Part shown: one piece after another, positions 19,187 to 29,149 of the stretch | Layout of the letters: each line of letters begins with the position of its first letter | Position numbering within the stretch: the first letter of the stretch is position 1 | Origin: Changpingibacter yushuensis | GTDB lineage: Bacteria; Actinomycetota; Actinomycetes; Actinomycetales; Actinomycetaceae | Direction of reading: 5' to 3' | DNA length: 64,000 bases | NCBI RefSeq assembly: GCF_014041995.1 | Contig: NZ_CP059492.1 | Location: forward strand, 1,550,001-1,614,000 | Translations under genes and position numbers: made by a program | The notes under the pieces: generated by a model | Database searches by the model: none | Seen by the model: only the letters and a program-made list of their open reading frames with translations | Told to the model about the DNA's origin: nothing

Positions 19187-19230
19187 GTCTACCCCCTTTT
19201 GGCGTAATGATAGTCGCCTAGACAAGAAAA

Positions 19231-19254
19231 GGCCGCACGCTTCCGCGTGCGGCC
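19231..19254 (-). terminator. apt: Intrinsic terminator after apt
   Basis: GGCCGCACGC pairs perfectly with GCGTGCGGCC around a four-base loop, and on the minus strand TTTTCTTG follows directly. This is a textbook intrinsic terminator 12 bases past the apt stop. It also lies just upstream of the rel start region. Confidence 0.85.
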
Positions 19255-19266
19255 AATTCCTTGCAC

Positions 19267-19812
19267 TTAGTACGTCAGGACGGCGTCGACGTCGCGTCCC
19301 TCAAGTTTCTCACGTCCGCCTAAAGCGGCCAGTTCGATAAGCACACAAAGCCCGGTTGGCTTTCCGCCAGCACGCTCAATGAGATCAAACGCTGCATTAG
19401 CCGTGCCACCCGTTGCAAGAACATCATCAATGATCAACACACGCTGACCATCCTTAACAGTGAATGGCTGGAGTTCCATACGAGCCGAACCGTATTCGAG
19501 GTCGTAATCGACTCCCACCACAGGTCCAGGCAGGCGGCCCGCCTTGCGAACCGTCAGCATGCCCACACCCAATGCAAGTGCGAGCGGTGCCGAAAGGATG
19601 AATCCACGCGACTCCAAGCCTGCCACTGCATCCACTTTGCCGCGATAGCGTTCTGCAAGGATATCGATCAGTGCCCCAAATCCATCGGGATCAGCGATGA
19701 GTGGCGTGATATCACGAAACAGTACCCCGGGAGCCGGAAAATCCTGCACCTCACGAAGATGGCTCTCTACGAGAGCCACAGTCTCCTGCGGGAAGACAGA
19801 GCCTTCATTCAC
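19267..19812 (-). CDS. apt: Adenine phosphoribosyltransferase
   Basis: This 181-residue protein salvages adenine to AMP with PRPP. VLIIDDVLATGGTANAA is the PRPP-binding signature, and PGVLFRDITPLIADP and GLESRGFILSAPLA are Apt-specific blocks. The GTG start overlaps the secF stop as GTGA, so it is coupled to the translocase genes. Placement between secF and rel matches mycobacterial gene order. Confidence 0.95.
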   Translation of the reverse strand: MNEGSVFPQETVALVESHLREVQDFPAPGVLFRDITPLIADPDGFGALIDILAERYRGKVDAVAGLESRGFILSAPLALALGVGMLTVRKAGRLPGPVVGVDYDLEYGSARMELQPFTVKDGQRVLIIDDVLATGGTANAAFDLIERAGGKPTGLCVLIELAALGGREKLEGRDVDAVLTY

Positions 19813-20942
19813 TTCTTGCTCCTGTTCTTTCGGCGCGGCTGGGCCGAAGCGCCTTGATGATGACCGGCGTCACGAATGATGCCGTGGGCAGGTCCTGCCG
19901 AATCCACATCGTCCAGATCGGAAACGTCTTCACCAGCTGCGATCTTTGCTTCACGGGCCGCCGCACGTTCTTCGCGAAGCGCAATGACCTTCTCCGTATG
20001 CGCCTTGATTTCCGGATTCAACTCAGCAAACTGAACAGCCAGAGGCGAGGCGATAAAGATGGACGAAATCGTAGACAACAATAGCCCAACAAACATGACC
20101 AGTGCGAGGTCACGCAGAGTTCCGGCGCCAAGCAGCAGCACTCCGATGAACAGAATTGACGCCACTGGCAAGATACTTGTGACAGAAGTGTTGATCGAAC
20201 GAATGAGCGTCTGGTTGACAGCAAGGTTTGTCGACTCGGCAAATGTGTACGAGTTCTGAGTCAGCAGTTTGGCATTGTTCTCGCGGACCTTGTCAAACAC
20301 CACGATCGTGTCATAGAGCGAGTATCCCAAGATGGTCAACAAGCCAATGACAGTCGAAGGTGTTAACTCGAAACCGAACAGGCAATAGACGCCAACTGTC
20401 ACGATCAGATCGTGGAGAAGGGCGATGATTCCACCCGCTGCACTGCGCCAGCCTCGGAAATACAGAGTCAAGCCAACGGTGACCAAGAGTACGAACACGA
20501 TGAAGCCGCGAATGGCCTTCATAAGAATGTCATTGCCCCACGACGGACCAATATAGGTAGAGGTCACATCGGATGAAGGGACTCCGTAGGCGTCTGCGAG
20601 CTGATTACGGATGTCTTCCGTCTGCGTGTTTGTGAGATCTTGCGCAATTGTCTGAACGCGTATCGACGCATCGCCCACCTGGGTGACGCGCGCACTCTCA
20701 TCGCCCAAGGCGTCTCTCATGATGTCAGAAGCAGCCGACTGGTCTGTATCTTGCGTATTGGAGATAGTGAACTGGGAGCCACCGGTGAACTCGATTCCAA
20801 GATTCAAGCCCTTAGCGAATACGAGCACACATGAGAGCAATACAGCGGCCAAGGCGATGGAGAACCAGATCTTACGCTTACCAATGAAGTCGAAAGACTT
20901 CCGCCCGGTGTAGAGATCATTGCCAAAGCTATTCATTGACAT
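19809..20942 (-). CDS. secF: Protein translocase subunit SecF
   Basis: SecF (377 residues) is a membrane protein that works with SecD to drive late steps of Sec export using the proton gradient. An N-terminal membrane helix (about 25-44) is followed by GLNLGIEFTGGSQF and the external domain, then five membrane helices with IALLHDLIVTVGVY and GYSLYDTIVVFDKVREN. The cytoplasmic C-terminus is charged and extends about 60 residues beyond the last helix. The ATG overlaps the secD stop (TGATG). Confidence 0.96.
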   Translation of the reverse strand: MSMNSFGNDLYTGRKSFDFIGKRKIWFSIALAAVLLSCVLVFAKGLNLGIEFTGGSQFTISNTQDTDQSAASDIMRDALGDESARVTQVGDASIRVQTIAQDLTNTQTEDIRNQLADAYGVPSSDVTSTYIGPSWGNDILMKAIRGFIVFVLLVTVGLTLYFRGWRSAAGGIIALLHDLIVTVGVYCLFGFELTPSTVIGLLTILGYSLYDTIVVFDKVRENNAKLLTQNSYTFAESTNLAVNQTLIRSINTSVTSILPVASILFIGVLLLGAGTLRDLALVMFVGLLLSTISSIFIASPLAVQFAELNPEIKAHTEKVIALREERAAAREAKIAAGEDVSDLDDVDSAGPAHGIIRDAGHHQGASAQPRRKNRSKK

Positions 20943-23005
20943 CAGTTCTCCTCCTTCGATTCGGTGGCTGAGTCATCTGATTCGGGCGTCTCCGCATCAG
21001 AATCCGCCGCGCCCTCAGCGGCTCGGCGCCGCTCCTGAGCCCGACGTTCGGCAAGAGAAAGCCTGTGCCCATTTTCGTCGACGACGAGCGCCGCATCCTC
21101 GGCTCGCGCATCCAACGTGGCAACCGCAGTCTTCTTCGGAGCAGGGGTTGTAGCCCGTTCCTCCGAAGAGCTTTCTGAGTCCTCAATGCCCTGCTCGACC
21201 GCCGAGGCGATCTGCTCTGCACGGGTCTCCTTGGCGGGCTTAGACCCACGATCCAGAGCGGAGCCACGCCCTCGGTAGACCGGCGTGCGGCCAAGCGCTG
21301 CCGGATCCATTCCCGAGAAGCGGTGGCCCTCACCAAAGAACTTCGTGCGAACAAGCAGTGTCATGATCGGGTAGGTGAACATCAAGACGATCACCAAGTC
21401 GAGCACTGTGGTAATACCCAGTGTGAAGGCGAAGCCTCGCACGGAGCCAACCGCGAGGAAGTACAGAACGATCGAGCACAGCAGGTTCACACCGTCGGCA
21501 ACAAAGATGGTGCGCTTGGCGCGGTGCCAACCATGAGAAACGGCCGCCGAAAGGGTTCTTCCTTCGCGGATTTCATCGCGTATTCGCTCGAAGAACACGA
21601 TGAACGAATCAGCCGTGATTCCAACAGATATGATCAGGCCCACCACACCCGCGAGCGACAATCGATACCCGATCGTCCAGGAAAGCAAGCTGACAATCAG
21701 ATAGGAAAGGCCGGTAGCGAGCACAACAGAACCAGCGGCAACGAATCCGAGGCCGTGGTACTGCCACAGCAGGTAGAGCACAACCAGCGCAAGTCCGATG
21801 AGACCAGCGATGAGGCCTGACGTCAGTGACTCAGAACCAAGTGTCGCTGAGATCTGCTCCTCAGACTGCACCTCAAAGTTCAGCGGCAGTGAACCGAAGT
21901 TGAGCTGGTTGGCCAAAGTCGCGGCTTCATCCGAAGTGAAGTCTCCAGAGATCATGGCCTTGCCGCCAGTGATAGCGGCATTCGGTGCGGGTGCGGAGAT
22001 GACTTTGCCATCCAACACAATGGCGAACTGATCCTGAGGAGAATCAAGGTCAACTAGGCGCCCGGTTACCGCAGCAAACGCATCCGCACCAGCGCTGTTG
22101 AGTTCAAGGTTAACTACCCACAGGGATTTGGTGGAATCATACCCTGAGGTAGCTTGGGTGACATTTGTGCCCTCAACTTCGGCAGGTCCAAGAATGTACT
22201 TCTCACCGCTGGAACCGCAAGCGGCGACTGCCACTGCGGGGTCATCGGCTGATGTGGACTGGGTGTTCGGATTTGTGCAGTCAAGAATCAGCGACTCGTA
22301 GTAAACCTTTTCGGTGATCCATGCCGTGTCGGAGGCGTTCTCTGGAGTAGTTGTGGGCGTATCGGAAAGAACTCCATCGCCGTCTGCGTCTGCAATACGC
22401 TTGGCTTGTTCTTCCAGCTCTGCCTGAGAATAGGTGGCATTTGCACTTGGGCTCGCACTTGCACTGGCCGAAGCTTCTGGCGAGGCCGATTCGGATGGCG
22501 TCGCACTCGCTGTATCGGTTGCTTCAGCAGACGCAGAAGCCGATGCTTGGGCCTCGTCATATGCCTGAACGGTAGCAGGAGTGAGCGCTCCTGAACCGGT
22601 AGTGGTCAGAGTCAGCACCGGACGCATACGCAGAACCGCGGATGTGCGTACCAAGTCGAGAGTCTCCTGCGAAGGCTCACCTGGCAAGCCCACAACGATG
22701 TTCTGACCGCCCTCAGAGGTGATCTCGGCTTCGGAGACACCTGAGGCATCCACTCGCTGCCGAATGATCTCGATAGCCTGATTGACGTCTTCCTGAGTAA
22801 TCTCCGAGCCATCCGTGGTGGTCGGGGTCAGGATGATCTGCGTACCACCTTCCAAGTCCAATGCGAACTCGGGGATCCAGCGTGATCTATCTGTGGTGAG
22901 TGTTCCGACCAGAAGCGAAGCGATGAGCGCTACTGACAAAACGATGAGCATGACGAGGCGACGCCAAGGAACAACTTGACGTACCGAAGTGGTGCGGGTC
23001 GACAT
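20942..23005 (-). CDS. secD: Protein translocase subunit SecD with a Ser/Ala-rich insert
   Basis: SecD (687 residues) is the partner of SecF in Sec export. Residues 16-36 form the first membrane helix; FALDLEGGTQIIL and the transporter-like C-terminal helices with SVGITADSFIVFFERIRDE and FTLGITTVLDLVIV are family hallmarks. In the extracellular domain residues 151-192 are nearly all Ser, Ala, Glu and Pro, followed by a Ca-loop-like DADGDGVLSD (206-215) and two Cys nearby. The C-terminal tail (about 110 residues) is charged. I chose the ATG at 23005; a longer frame from 23161 would overlap yajC and lacks family sequence. Confidence 0.95.
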   Translation of the reverse strand: MSTRTTSVRQVVPWRRLVMLIVLSVALIASLLVGTLTTDRSRWIPEFALDLEGGTQIILTPTTTDGSEITQEDVNQAIEIIRQRVDASGVSEAEITSEGGQNIVVGLPGEPSQETLDLVRTSAVLRMRPVLTLTTTGSGALTPATVQAYDEAQASASASAEATDTASATPSESASPEASASASASPSANATYSQAELEEQAKRIADADGDGVLSDTPTTTPENASDTAWITEKVYYESLILDCTNPNTQSTSADDPAVAVAACGSSGEKYILGPAEVEGTNVTQATSGYDSTKSLWVVNLELNSAGADAFAAVTGRLVDLDSPQDQFAIVLDGKVISAPAPNAAITGGKAMISGDFTSDEAATLANQLNFGSLPLNFEVQSEEQISATLGSESLTSGLIAGLIGLALVVLYLLWQYHGLGFVAAGSVVLATGLSYLIVSLLSWTIGYRLSLAGVVGLIISVGITADSFIVFFERIRDEIREGRTLSAAVSHGWHRAKRTIFVADGVNLLCSIVLYFLAVGSVRGFAFTLGITTVLDLVIVLMFTYPIMTLLVRTKFFGEGHRFSGMDPAALGRTPVYRGRGSALDRGSKPAKETRAEQIASAVEQGIEDSESSSEERATTPAPKKTAVATLDARAEDAALVVDENGHRLSLAERRAQERRRAAEGAADSDAETPESDDSATESKEEN

Positions 23006-23027
23006 ATAAAAATCTCTCGATGGTTGA

Positions 23028-23435
23028 TCAGAACCGAGTGGAACCGTTGATTTCGCCGTCTTGGGAAGGCTGATCACTTGATGGCGTATTCTCCGATTCT
23101 GGTGAGTATGAATCCGGAGCTTCGAAATCTTCCTCGTCTGCCGCTGGGACATTGTCCTCAACCTCGGCTAACGGCAGGTCAGCAACAGCGCTAATTGACT
23201 TCTTCAGCCACACTGTTTCGTCACCACTCGGGCTCTGCAGAGTAACGGCATCCCCATCGATGTCAACAATCGTTCCAAAGAAGCCTGAGGTAGTTACCAC
23301 ATTGTTGCCGAGTGCAACCGCTTCTTGGCGTTGCAGTTCAACCTTCTTTTGCATGCTCTTGCTCGATCGCGACATCCACCAGATCATGAGAACCATCACG
23401 GCAATGAAGATAAGCAATGTTACGTCTGGATTCAC
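23028..23435 (-). CDS. yajC: Preprotein translocase accessory subunit YajC
   Basis: This 135-residue protein has one N-terminal membrane helix (about 5-22), then the conserved basic stretch and a small domain with VVTTSGFFGTIVDIDGDAVTL. An acidic Glu/Asp/Ser-rich tail of about 40 residues follows. YajC binds SecDF in other bacteria. The GTG start at 23435 follows AGGAG. First gene of the yajC-secD-secF-apt operon. The 167-bp gap to ruvB (23436-23602) shows no gene. Confidence 0.93.
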   Translation of the reverse strand: MNPDVTLLIFIAVMVLMIWWMSRSSKSMQKKVELQRQEAVALGNNVVTTSGFFGTIVDIDGDAVTLQSPSGDETVWLKKSISAVADLPLAEVEDNVPAADEEDFEAPDSYSPESENTPSSDQPSQDGEINGSTRF

Positions 23436-23602
23436 AGAAGCTCCTAGCAGATTGCAGACAGTACCGCGCTAGTCTACGCGGATGCAGGCCCATTGGGAAA
23501 ACTGGGCCAATTCTCAACTAGCTTGTCGTTACTGCGCAAACTCGGCGGCTTTCTTGCATAGTTTTGTGGCAGCTAGCCTGGCGTTTCCCGCTCCCAAGCG
23601 CA

Positions 23603-24628
23603 TTAGGCGAAGAGCGTGCCAGATGCTTCCGGTGGCACCAAACCTAGGTGTTGCCATGCCAGTTGCGTGGCGGCACGCCCTCGAGGCGTCCGCACGAGGA
23701 ATCCCTCACGTACGAGGTAAGGCTCCGAAACGGTTTCAACCGTCTCAGGTTCCTCTCCCACCGATACGGCCAACGTAGTCAGGCCAACCGGCCCTCCGCC
23801 AAAGCGCTTACATACTGCATCCAACACGGCGCGGTCCAGGCGATCCAGACCTCGCTTATCCACTTCGAATACGTCTAACGCCGCCTGTGCGGCGCCCAGA
23901 TCCAGCACCCCGCTCCCCCGGACTTGTGCCCAATCTTGAACTCGCCGAAGCAGACGGTTTGCAATGCGTGGCGTACCGCGAGACCGCAAAGCGATTTCGC
24001 CGGCCGCACTGCTCTCAAGGTCAGCACCGAGTTTGACCGCATTCGTGGTCACGATCGTGGTCAGGTCTGAATCGCTGTAGTACTCCAGATGCCCCGTAAA
24101 TCCAAAACGATCGCGCAGTGGAGCTGGGAGTAGACCTGCCCGAGTAGTGGCTCCGACCACGGTGAACGGCGGAAGCGGAAGTGGAATAGATGTAGCGCCT
24201 GGCCCCTTGCCAACCATCACGTCCACACGGAAATCCTCCATAGCTAGGTACAGCATTTCTTCTGCTGTTCGTGCCAAACGGTGAATCTCGTCGATAAAGA
24301 GCACGTCGCCTTCCTGCAAGGAGGAAAGAACTGCTGCCAGATCGCCCGTATGTTGAATAGCCGGCCCGGAAGTTAGGCGCAGCGAACCACCCACTTCATT
24401 GGCAATGATCATTGCGAGGGTGGTCTTGCCTAACCCGGGAGGTCCAGAGAGAAGGACATGGTCAGGCGTGCGCCCCCGTTGCAGTGAGGCTTCGAGCACC
24501 AATGACAGCTGTTCGCGCACCACTGGTTGCCCAACAAAATCCTCCAGGTGGCGTGGTCGAAGCGCAGCCTCAGCTGCCCGCTCCAGATCGGTAGCTTCTG
24601 CGGTCACCAGTTCGTTTGAATCATCCAT
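23603..24628 (-). CDS. ruvB: Holliday junction branch migration ATPase RuvB
   Basis: RuvB (341 residues) is the hexameric AAA+ motor that moves Holliday junctions with RuvA. Walker [12 protein letters not shown], Walker B FIDEIHRL, sensor GATTRAGLL and the C-terminal winged helix ([16 protein letters not shown]) are all present. The ORF begins [25 protein letters not shown], a normal length. It follows ruvA immediately. Confidence 0.97.
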   Translation of the reverse strand: MDDSNELVTAEATDLERAAEAALRPRHLEDFVGQPVVREQLSLVLEASLQRGRTPDHVLLSGPPGLGKTTLAMIIANEVGGSLRLTSGPAIQHTGDLAAVLSSLQEGDVLFIDEIHRLARTAEEMLYLAMEDFRVDVMVGKGPGATSIPLPLPPFTVVGATTRAGLLPAPLRDRFGFTGHLEYYSDSDLTTIVTTNAVKLGADLESSAAGEIALRSRGTPRIANRLLRRVQDWAQVRGSGVLDLGAAQAALDVFEVDKRGLDRLDRAVLDAVCKRFGGGPVGLTTLAVSVGEEPETVETVSEPYLVREGFLVRTPRGRAATQLAWQHLGLVPPEASGTLFA

Positions 24629-24630
24629 GC

Positions 24631-25224
24631 TCAGCGCCTACTTCCCAAAACCTGAAGGCTGGCACGCAGCAAGGTTGGTACGTCGCCGCCCGGGAACTGG
24701 GCCTGAGCCTCATCACAGGCCAGCTGGGCGTCGCGTTCAGGCCATCCCAAACCTACGAGTGCCTCAACCACATCACTGCTGCCAACTGGAGTGGCGGAGG
24801 CCGATGCCTGGCCAGATCCACGCACGGGGCCAAGCTTGGTGCCCAGTTCGAGGATCAGACGCTGTGCACCCTTCTTCCCGATTCCAGAGACGCGTTGCAG
24901 CGCAGCCGCATCTTGATTGTGTACTGCCCGGCGTAGTAGATCGGGCGTGTGGACGGCAAGAATCGCAAGTGCGATACGCGGCCCGACCCCTGAAACTCCT
25001 TGGAGGATCTCAAAGGTTTCGCGATCGTCTAGATCCACGAAGCCAAATAGTGTCAATGAATCCTCGCGCACTACAAGCGCTGTGTGGAGGAAGGCTTCGC
25101 GCCCAACTGTGAGAGTGGCCAGCGTGGCTGGTGTTGCCAGAACGCGTAACCCAATGCCGTTGACATCTATAACCGCGGCCTCAGTGCTGAGCATGAGGAC
25201 TTCACCGTGAACCACGGAAATCAT
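24631..25224 (-). CDS. ruvA: Holliday junction DNA helicase subunit RuvA
   Basis: RuvA (197 residues) binds four-way junctions and loads RuvB. The N-terminal OB fold, helix-hairpin-helix motifs ([16 protein letters not shown] and [16 protein letters not shown]) and the C-terminal RuvB-binding three-helix domain are recognisable. It sits between ruvC and ruvB in the usual ruvCAB order. Confidence 0.96.
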   Translation of the reverse strand: MISVVHGEVLMLSTEAAVIDVNGIGLRVLATPATLATLTVGREAFLHTALVVREDSLTLFGFVDLDDRETFEILQGVSGVGPRIALAILAVHTPDLLRRAVHNQDAAALQRVSGIGKKGAQRLILELGTKLGPVRGSGQASASATPVGSSDVVEALVGLGWPERDAQLACDEAQAQFPGGDVPTLLRASLQVLGSRR

Positions 25225-25271
25225 CGCAAGCCTTCCTCGAACGTATGTTTGAAGATTCTAGCTCAGTTATA

Positions 25272-25901
25272 TTACTTGGCGCGTGGCGCCACCGCGCCGT
25301 GTCGGCGCGACATCCGCTCAGCGCCAGCCCACAGTTTCTGAGCTTCAGTCAGATCGCGGCCAGTTGCTCGCGGCAATGTGCCCGCACCGCCATGCTGAGC
25401 GCGATCAGGTTCCGCGTGCAGAGAATCGGCGCCGCCCCGCCAGGCCTGCGTGATCGCTATTGCCAAGGAGTCCGCTGCGTCAGCTGGGCGTGGAAGCTCC
25501 GTCATGCGCAGGATCCGCTGAACCATGATCTGAACTTGCCGTTTGTCTGCTCGGCCGCTTCCCGTGACCGCCGCCTTCACCTCGGAAGGCGTGTGCATTC
25601 CCAAGGGAAGACTGGCACGTGCAGCGGCGAGCATCACGATTCCCGCCACCTGTGCAGTTCCCGTTACGGATCTAACGTTGGATTGCGCAAAGACGCGTTC
25701 CACCGCGACGACGTCGGGCTTGAACTCCTCCATTACCTCGTCTAGTCCATCTGCGATGATGAGAAGGCGTTTGTGAGGAGCCAGTTCGGCGGCCGAACGC
25801 ACTACTCGCATGTCAACGAGCTGTACGCGCCGGCCGCCCTCTGTATCGATAGTCCCGAAGCCGCACCGGGTCATACCCGGATCAACCCCGAGAATCCTCA
25901 T
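25272..25901 (-). CDS. ruvC: Crossover junction endodeoxyribonuclease RuvC
   Basis: RuvC (209 residues) resolves Holliday junctions. The N-terminal VDPGMTRCG holds the first catalytic Asp; further acidic residues lie in VAVERVFAQ and near PADAADSLAIA. The C-terminus is about 30 residues longer than the common length and rich in Arg/Ala. It starts two bases after the yebC stop. Confidence 0.95.
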   Translation of the reverse strand: MRILGVDPGMTRCGFGTIDTEGGRRVQLVDMRVVRSAAELAPHKRLLIIADGLDEVMEEFKPDVVAVERVFAQSNVRSVTGTAQVAGIVMLAAARASLPLGMHTPSEVKAAVTGSGRADKRQVQIMVQRILRMTELPRPADAADSLAIAITQAWRGGADSLHAEPDRAQHGGAGTLPRATGRDLTEAQKLWAGAERMSRRHGAVAPRAK

Positions 25902-25903
25902 GG

Positions 25904-26662
25904 CTAAGCTTCTTCGAGTTGCGCGAGAACTGCATCCGGAATGTCAACATTGGAGAAGACGTTCTGTACATCGTCGCAGTCATCGAGTGCATCGATGACA
26001 CGCAGAACCTTCTCTGCCCTTTCCTTATCCACTTCCACCTTCATGGAAGGCACGAACTCGCTCTCAGCTGAGTTGTACTCGATCCCGGCATCCTGCAAAG
26101 CGGTACGCACGGCCACCACGTCGCTCGGATCCGATTCAATAACGAACACGTCGCCTTCATCTGTGACTTCTTCAGCGCCGGCATCGAGCACGGCCATCAG
26201 GATGTCATCTTCAGTCAGGGCATCGGTCTTGGAAACCTCGACCACACCACGACGTGCGAACAGGTAGGAAACCGAGCCTGGTTCCGCCAGCTGGCCTCCG
26301 TTTCGGGTAAGTGCCACCCGAACCTCGGATGCAGCGCGGTTCCGGTTGTCGGTGAGGCACTCAATAAGAACTGCGACGCCGCCTGAAGCATAACCTTCGT
26401 ACATGATCGATTCGTAGTTGACGGCATCTGCGCCTTCACCGGATCCGCGCTTGACTGCGCGGTCGATGTTGTCTGCTGGCACGGAGTTGCGCTTTGCCTT
26501 CTGGATGGCATCGAACAGGGTTGGGTTACCAGCAGGATCGCCACCGCCTGTGCGCGCGGAAACCTCAATGTTCTTGATAAGGCGCGCGAAGAGCTTGCCG
26601 CGCTTGGCATCAATGGCGGCCTTCTTGTGCTTAGTAGTGGCCCACTTAGAGTGTCCTGACAC
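25904..26662 (-). CDS. yebC: YebC/PmpR-family regulatory or translation factor
   Basis: This 252-residue protein begins with the signature [22 protein letters not shown]. The three-domain YebC fold includes [22 protein letters not shown]. Members were first named transcription regulators; some act in translation of proline-rich sequences. The GTG start follows GAGGAG. Its place before ruvC is widely conserved in actinobacteria. The 100-bp gap 26663-26762 shows nothing. Confidence 0.94.
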   Translation of the reverse strand: MSGHSKWATTKHKKAAIDAKRGKLFARLIKNIEVSARTGGGDPAGNPTLFDAIQKAKRNSVPADNIDRAVKRGSGEGADAVNYESIMYEGYASGGVAVLIECLTDNRNRAASEVRVALTRNGGQLAEPGSVSYLFARRGVVEVSKTDALTEDDILMAVLDAGAEEVTDEGDVFVIESDPSDVVAVRTALQDAGIEYNSAESEFVPSMKVEVDKERAEKVLRVIDALDDCDDVQNVFSNVDIPDAVLAQLEEA

Positions 26663-26762
26663 AGGTTCTCCTCAGAAATTGCTTGTCGTCCGTGAATATT
26701 GTACTCGCACCCGCACCTAGCTTGACATGGTCCACAGCTATTGGGCCCGCAGTGGCGTGGAC

Positions 26763-27335
26763 CTACTGCTCCCACACTTCAGTGCACGTACCATCCCATC
26801 CTTGGCGCCACGCCTCGGCATAGCTGGCGAAATTCTGCGGATAGACGGTTTCGCCACGGCTCTCCGCCTCTGGAATGGCCTCGATTTCCCACCACCGGTA
26901 TTCGTCGAGCAGTTCTTCTTCGAGCGCTGTCAGATGTGTCGAATTTCCGATTCTCTCCATCTCAGACTGAGTGACAGTGGCAATAAAAAAGAGTTCGTGC
27001 TGACGCCGCGTCTCCCAGGCGAATCGGAAAATGGCGTGGCGCCTCATAACCGGCCCGACCAAACGGTCGGGTTCAAACTGAAGCCCGGTCTCTTCACATA
27101 GCTCCCGGCACGCTCCGGCCTGTGGGGACTCATCCGGCTCCAGTCCCCCGCCTACGGTGAACCACCAAGCATGGTCCGTATCTCCGAAGTCGTGGCCTTT
27201 GATCAAGAATGTGGCACCGGCGTGGTTGAACAGGACTATCCGTGCAGCATTGCGCGAGAGTATGCCGTCCGCATCGGGGTGCCATTCGTTGACCAGTTGG
27301 TCACGTTGTTCGTTACTCAAGTTTGGAATAGCCAC
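26763..27335 (-). CDS. Nudix hydrolase
   Basis: This 190-residue protein carries a complete Nudix box (GGLEPDESPQAGACRELCEE, then TGL) that binds the catalytic metal. The family cleaves nucleoside diphosphates linked to another group; the substrate is not clear. A Nudix gene also follows pimA in mycobacteria, so it belongs with this lipid operon by position. The GTG start is nine bases past the PrsW gene stop. Confidence 0.88.
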   Translation of the reverse strand: MAIPNLSNEQRDQLVNEWHPDADGILSRNAARIVLFNHAGATFLIKGHDFGDTDHAWWFTVGGGLEPDESPQAGACRELCEETGLQFEPDRLVGPVMRRHAIFRFAWETRRQHELFFIATVTQSEMERIGNSTHLTALEEELLDEYRWWEIEAIPEAESRGETVYPQNFASYAEAWRQGWDGTCTEVWEQ

Positions 27336-27344
27336 CCCACAACG

Positions 27345-28583
27345 CTACCAAACCGACGCTATGTGGCGGCCAGTGAATACCTCACGTAGGTAGCTGATCA
27401 GCTGAAGTTGGCGCATTTCTTCAGCTCGATTGCTGGGGTTGTTGACGCTTCCCTGCCGCAGTTCGCGATGGCGATTGTAGCCGAGCCGAATCACTTCTTC
27501 TTGGAATCGTTCCATGGCCCGGCGGCCGTCTTCTTCATGCCCACCTAGGCTCGCAAGGTTCTTGCCCGCCCAATCCACGGCAGAGCGCCGTGCGGAGACC
27601 TTCGAAATCATGGCCAGCTCATTGTGAGTCAGCCAGCCCGCAGCGGCATATTCTGCCAGAACCGCAGATACGTCCGTGCGTTCCTTGCCGCGCAAGTACC
27701 AAATGATCCACAGCATTGCCATATAAATAGGGAGCTGAAAAGCAAAACGTGTGGAGCTGCTCATTGCCGTTACCGCGGAGTAATTATGCAACCCATGAAC
27801 GAGAACACCCGAACAGTATCCGATGAATCCAAGCGAAACGAGTGAAGCGAATCCCTTACGATCCGAAGCAAGTCCAATGAACAGACCTGTTAAGCCAGTT
27901 GCAAGTGGATGGATAAAAGGGTTTTCGATAGCGCGAGCTTGAAATACTGCTCCGAGCTGGTCGTAGTACTCACTGAAGTACAGGATGTTCTCTGAAAAAG
28001 CGAATCCCAAGCCCACGAGCATTCCGTATACAAGGCCATCAATTGGGCCGTTGAAGTACTTTCTGAACACCGTGTAGATGACGAGCACTCCCACCCCCTT
28101 CGCCGCTTCCTCAACGAGTGGAGCACCGACAACGATGGGCAGAACCTCCTGCTGGAACTCGCTGAGATAGGCAGTAGTTGCCATCGTTTGAGCAAACACA
28201 CCGTTCCCGATGAGCGATGTGAGTGCCGCGACCCCGGCACCCCACGCAAATGCGACGGCGAATAGCCAGCTTGGTTCGGGCTCCCATTCGTCGACCCACC
28301 GGATGAATGCAAGGATAACGACGACGGGAAGCAGCGCAAGGCCTGCAACGAAGATCGTGACGCCCACTCCTCGCACACTCAAGAGTGGCAGCAGATACAC
28401 AAATGCAGCCAGTGCGAGCACAATAAAACCCGCAACAGCCATGTAGAAGCGTGGGCTGTGCTTTGCGGGTTCGTTCCATCGCGGTGCGGTGTAGGAGACG
28501 TTCGGTGCTGCAGCCCCCGGGGTGACTGCTTGTGCCGATGTATCTGCGAACTCGGTGCCCCCGAAGCTCTGGTGATGGCTCAT
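27345..28583 (-). CDS. PrsW-family intramembrane metalloprotease
   Basis: This 412-residue protein has about eight or nine predicted membrane helices (from about residue 47) and the PrsW glutamate-zincin motifs: LVEEAAKG (EExxK-like), FAFSENILYF and VHGLHNY. In Bacillus PrsW cuts an anti-sigma factor; the target here is unknown. The soluble C-terminal 110 residues are charged. Its ATG overlaps the stop of the preceding membrane protein gene as ATGA. It lies inside the PIM operon, so a link to envelope stress is possible (inference). Confidence 0.85.
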   Translation of the reverse strand: MSHHQSFGGTEFADTSAQAVTPGAAAPNVSYTAPRWNEPAKHSPRFYMAVAGFIVLALAAFVYLLPLLSVRGVGVTIFVAGLALLPVVVILAFIRWVDEWEPEPSWLFAVAFAWGAGVAALTSLIGNGVFAQTMATTAYLSEFQQEVLPIVVGAPLVEEAAKGVGVLVIYTVFRKYFNGPIDGLVYGMLVGLGFAFSENILYFSEYYDQLGAVFQARAIENPFIHPLATGLTGLFIGLASDRKGFASLVSLGFIGYCSGVLVHGLHNYSAVTAMSSSTRFAFQLPIYMAMLWIIWYLRGKERTDVSAVLAEYAAAGWLTHNELAMISKVSARRSAVDWAGKNLASLGGHEEDGRRAMERFQEEVIRLGYNRHRELRQGSVNNPSNRAEEMRQLQLISYLREVFTGRHIASVW

Positions 28584-29149
28584 TCATCATCCATATCAAC
28601 TGTGGCGGGAGCTGGAGCGTTACCAGCTAAGCGCAGAACGGATGCCAATGGTGCCCTTCGGACTTGGCTGATCTGGGCAACATGGTTGTTGTGAAAAGAC
28701 CTAGTCATCCTTACATCGAGCCGGGACCGCTGCAGCTTTTCATAGATCTCTCGGTTCTCCTCCGGAATTTCGGATTCGCCAAGTTCATCCACGGTCAGTC
28801 GAAGTGTTCGGGAAAGGTCTGATTCCAGCGAACGCCGGTCTACGCCAGCTGCCGGGAAGTCGAAACCCTCAATGCGATCGAGCCCATCGTCCACAATCGG
28901 TTCCATACCTTGGCGCAAGCAGTTGTCCGCGGCATCAGCCAAGAGAATGGCGCCAGCCAGATCCAACACCCCTGAGTCTGCAAAATCGTGTGCGTACTGC
29001 GCCCGAGCAGTCAGTGCGTGTTCTAGGGTCCTTCGTGACTTCACAACGGTACGGTGCAACCGATCCAGCCGGCGCGCCATAAGCGTACTGACAAGGACCA
29101 CTATGGCCACCACGATGATAACGATCAGTATCCATTCGGATGCGTTCAT
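28580..29149 (-). CDS. Single-pass membrane protein of unknown function
   Basis: This 189-residue protein has one N-terminal membrane helix (about 6-24), followed by an Arg-rich juxtamembrane stretch and helical cytoplasmic sequence, and an acidic end. It overlaps both neighbours by four bases or so (pimA upstream, the PrsW gene downstream), which implies a shared complex or process. Its layout is LemA-like, but I do not see a defining motif. Possible partner or substrate of the PrsW protease (inference). Confidence 0.7.
   Translation of the reverse strand: MNASEWILIVIIVVAIVVLVSTLMARRLDRLHRTVVKSRRTLEHALTARAQYAHDFADSGVLDLAGAILLADAADNCLRQGMEPIVDDGLDRIEGFDFPAAGVDRRSLESDLSRTLRLTVDELGESEIPEENREIYEKLQRSRLDVRMTRSFHNNHVAQISQVRRAPLASVLRLAGNAPAPATVDMDDE

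Noticed and set aside
23006-23161. SecD N-terminal extension of 52 residues
   Set aside because: It overlaps yajC, is very basic and unlike SecD; the internal ATG at 23005 starts directly before the membrane helix.
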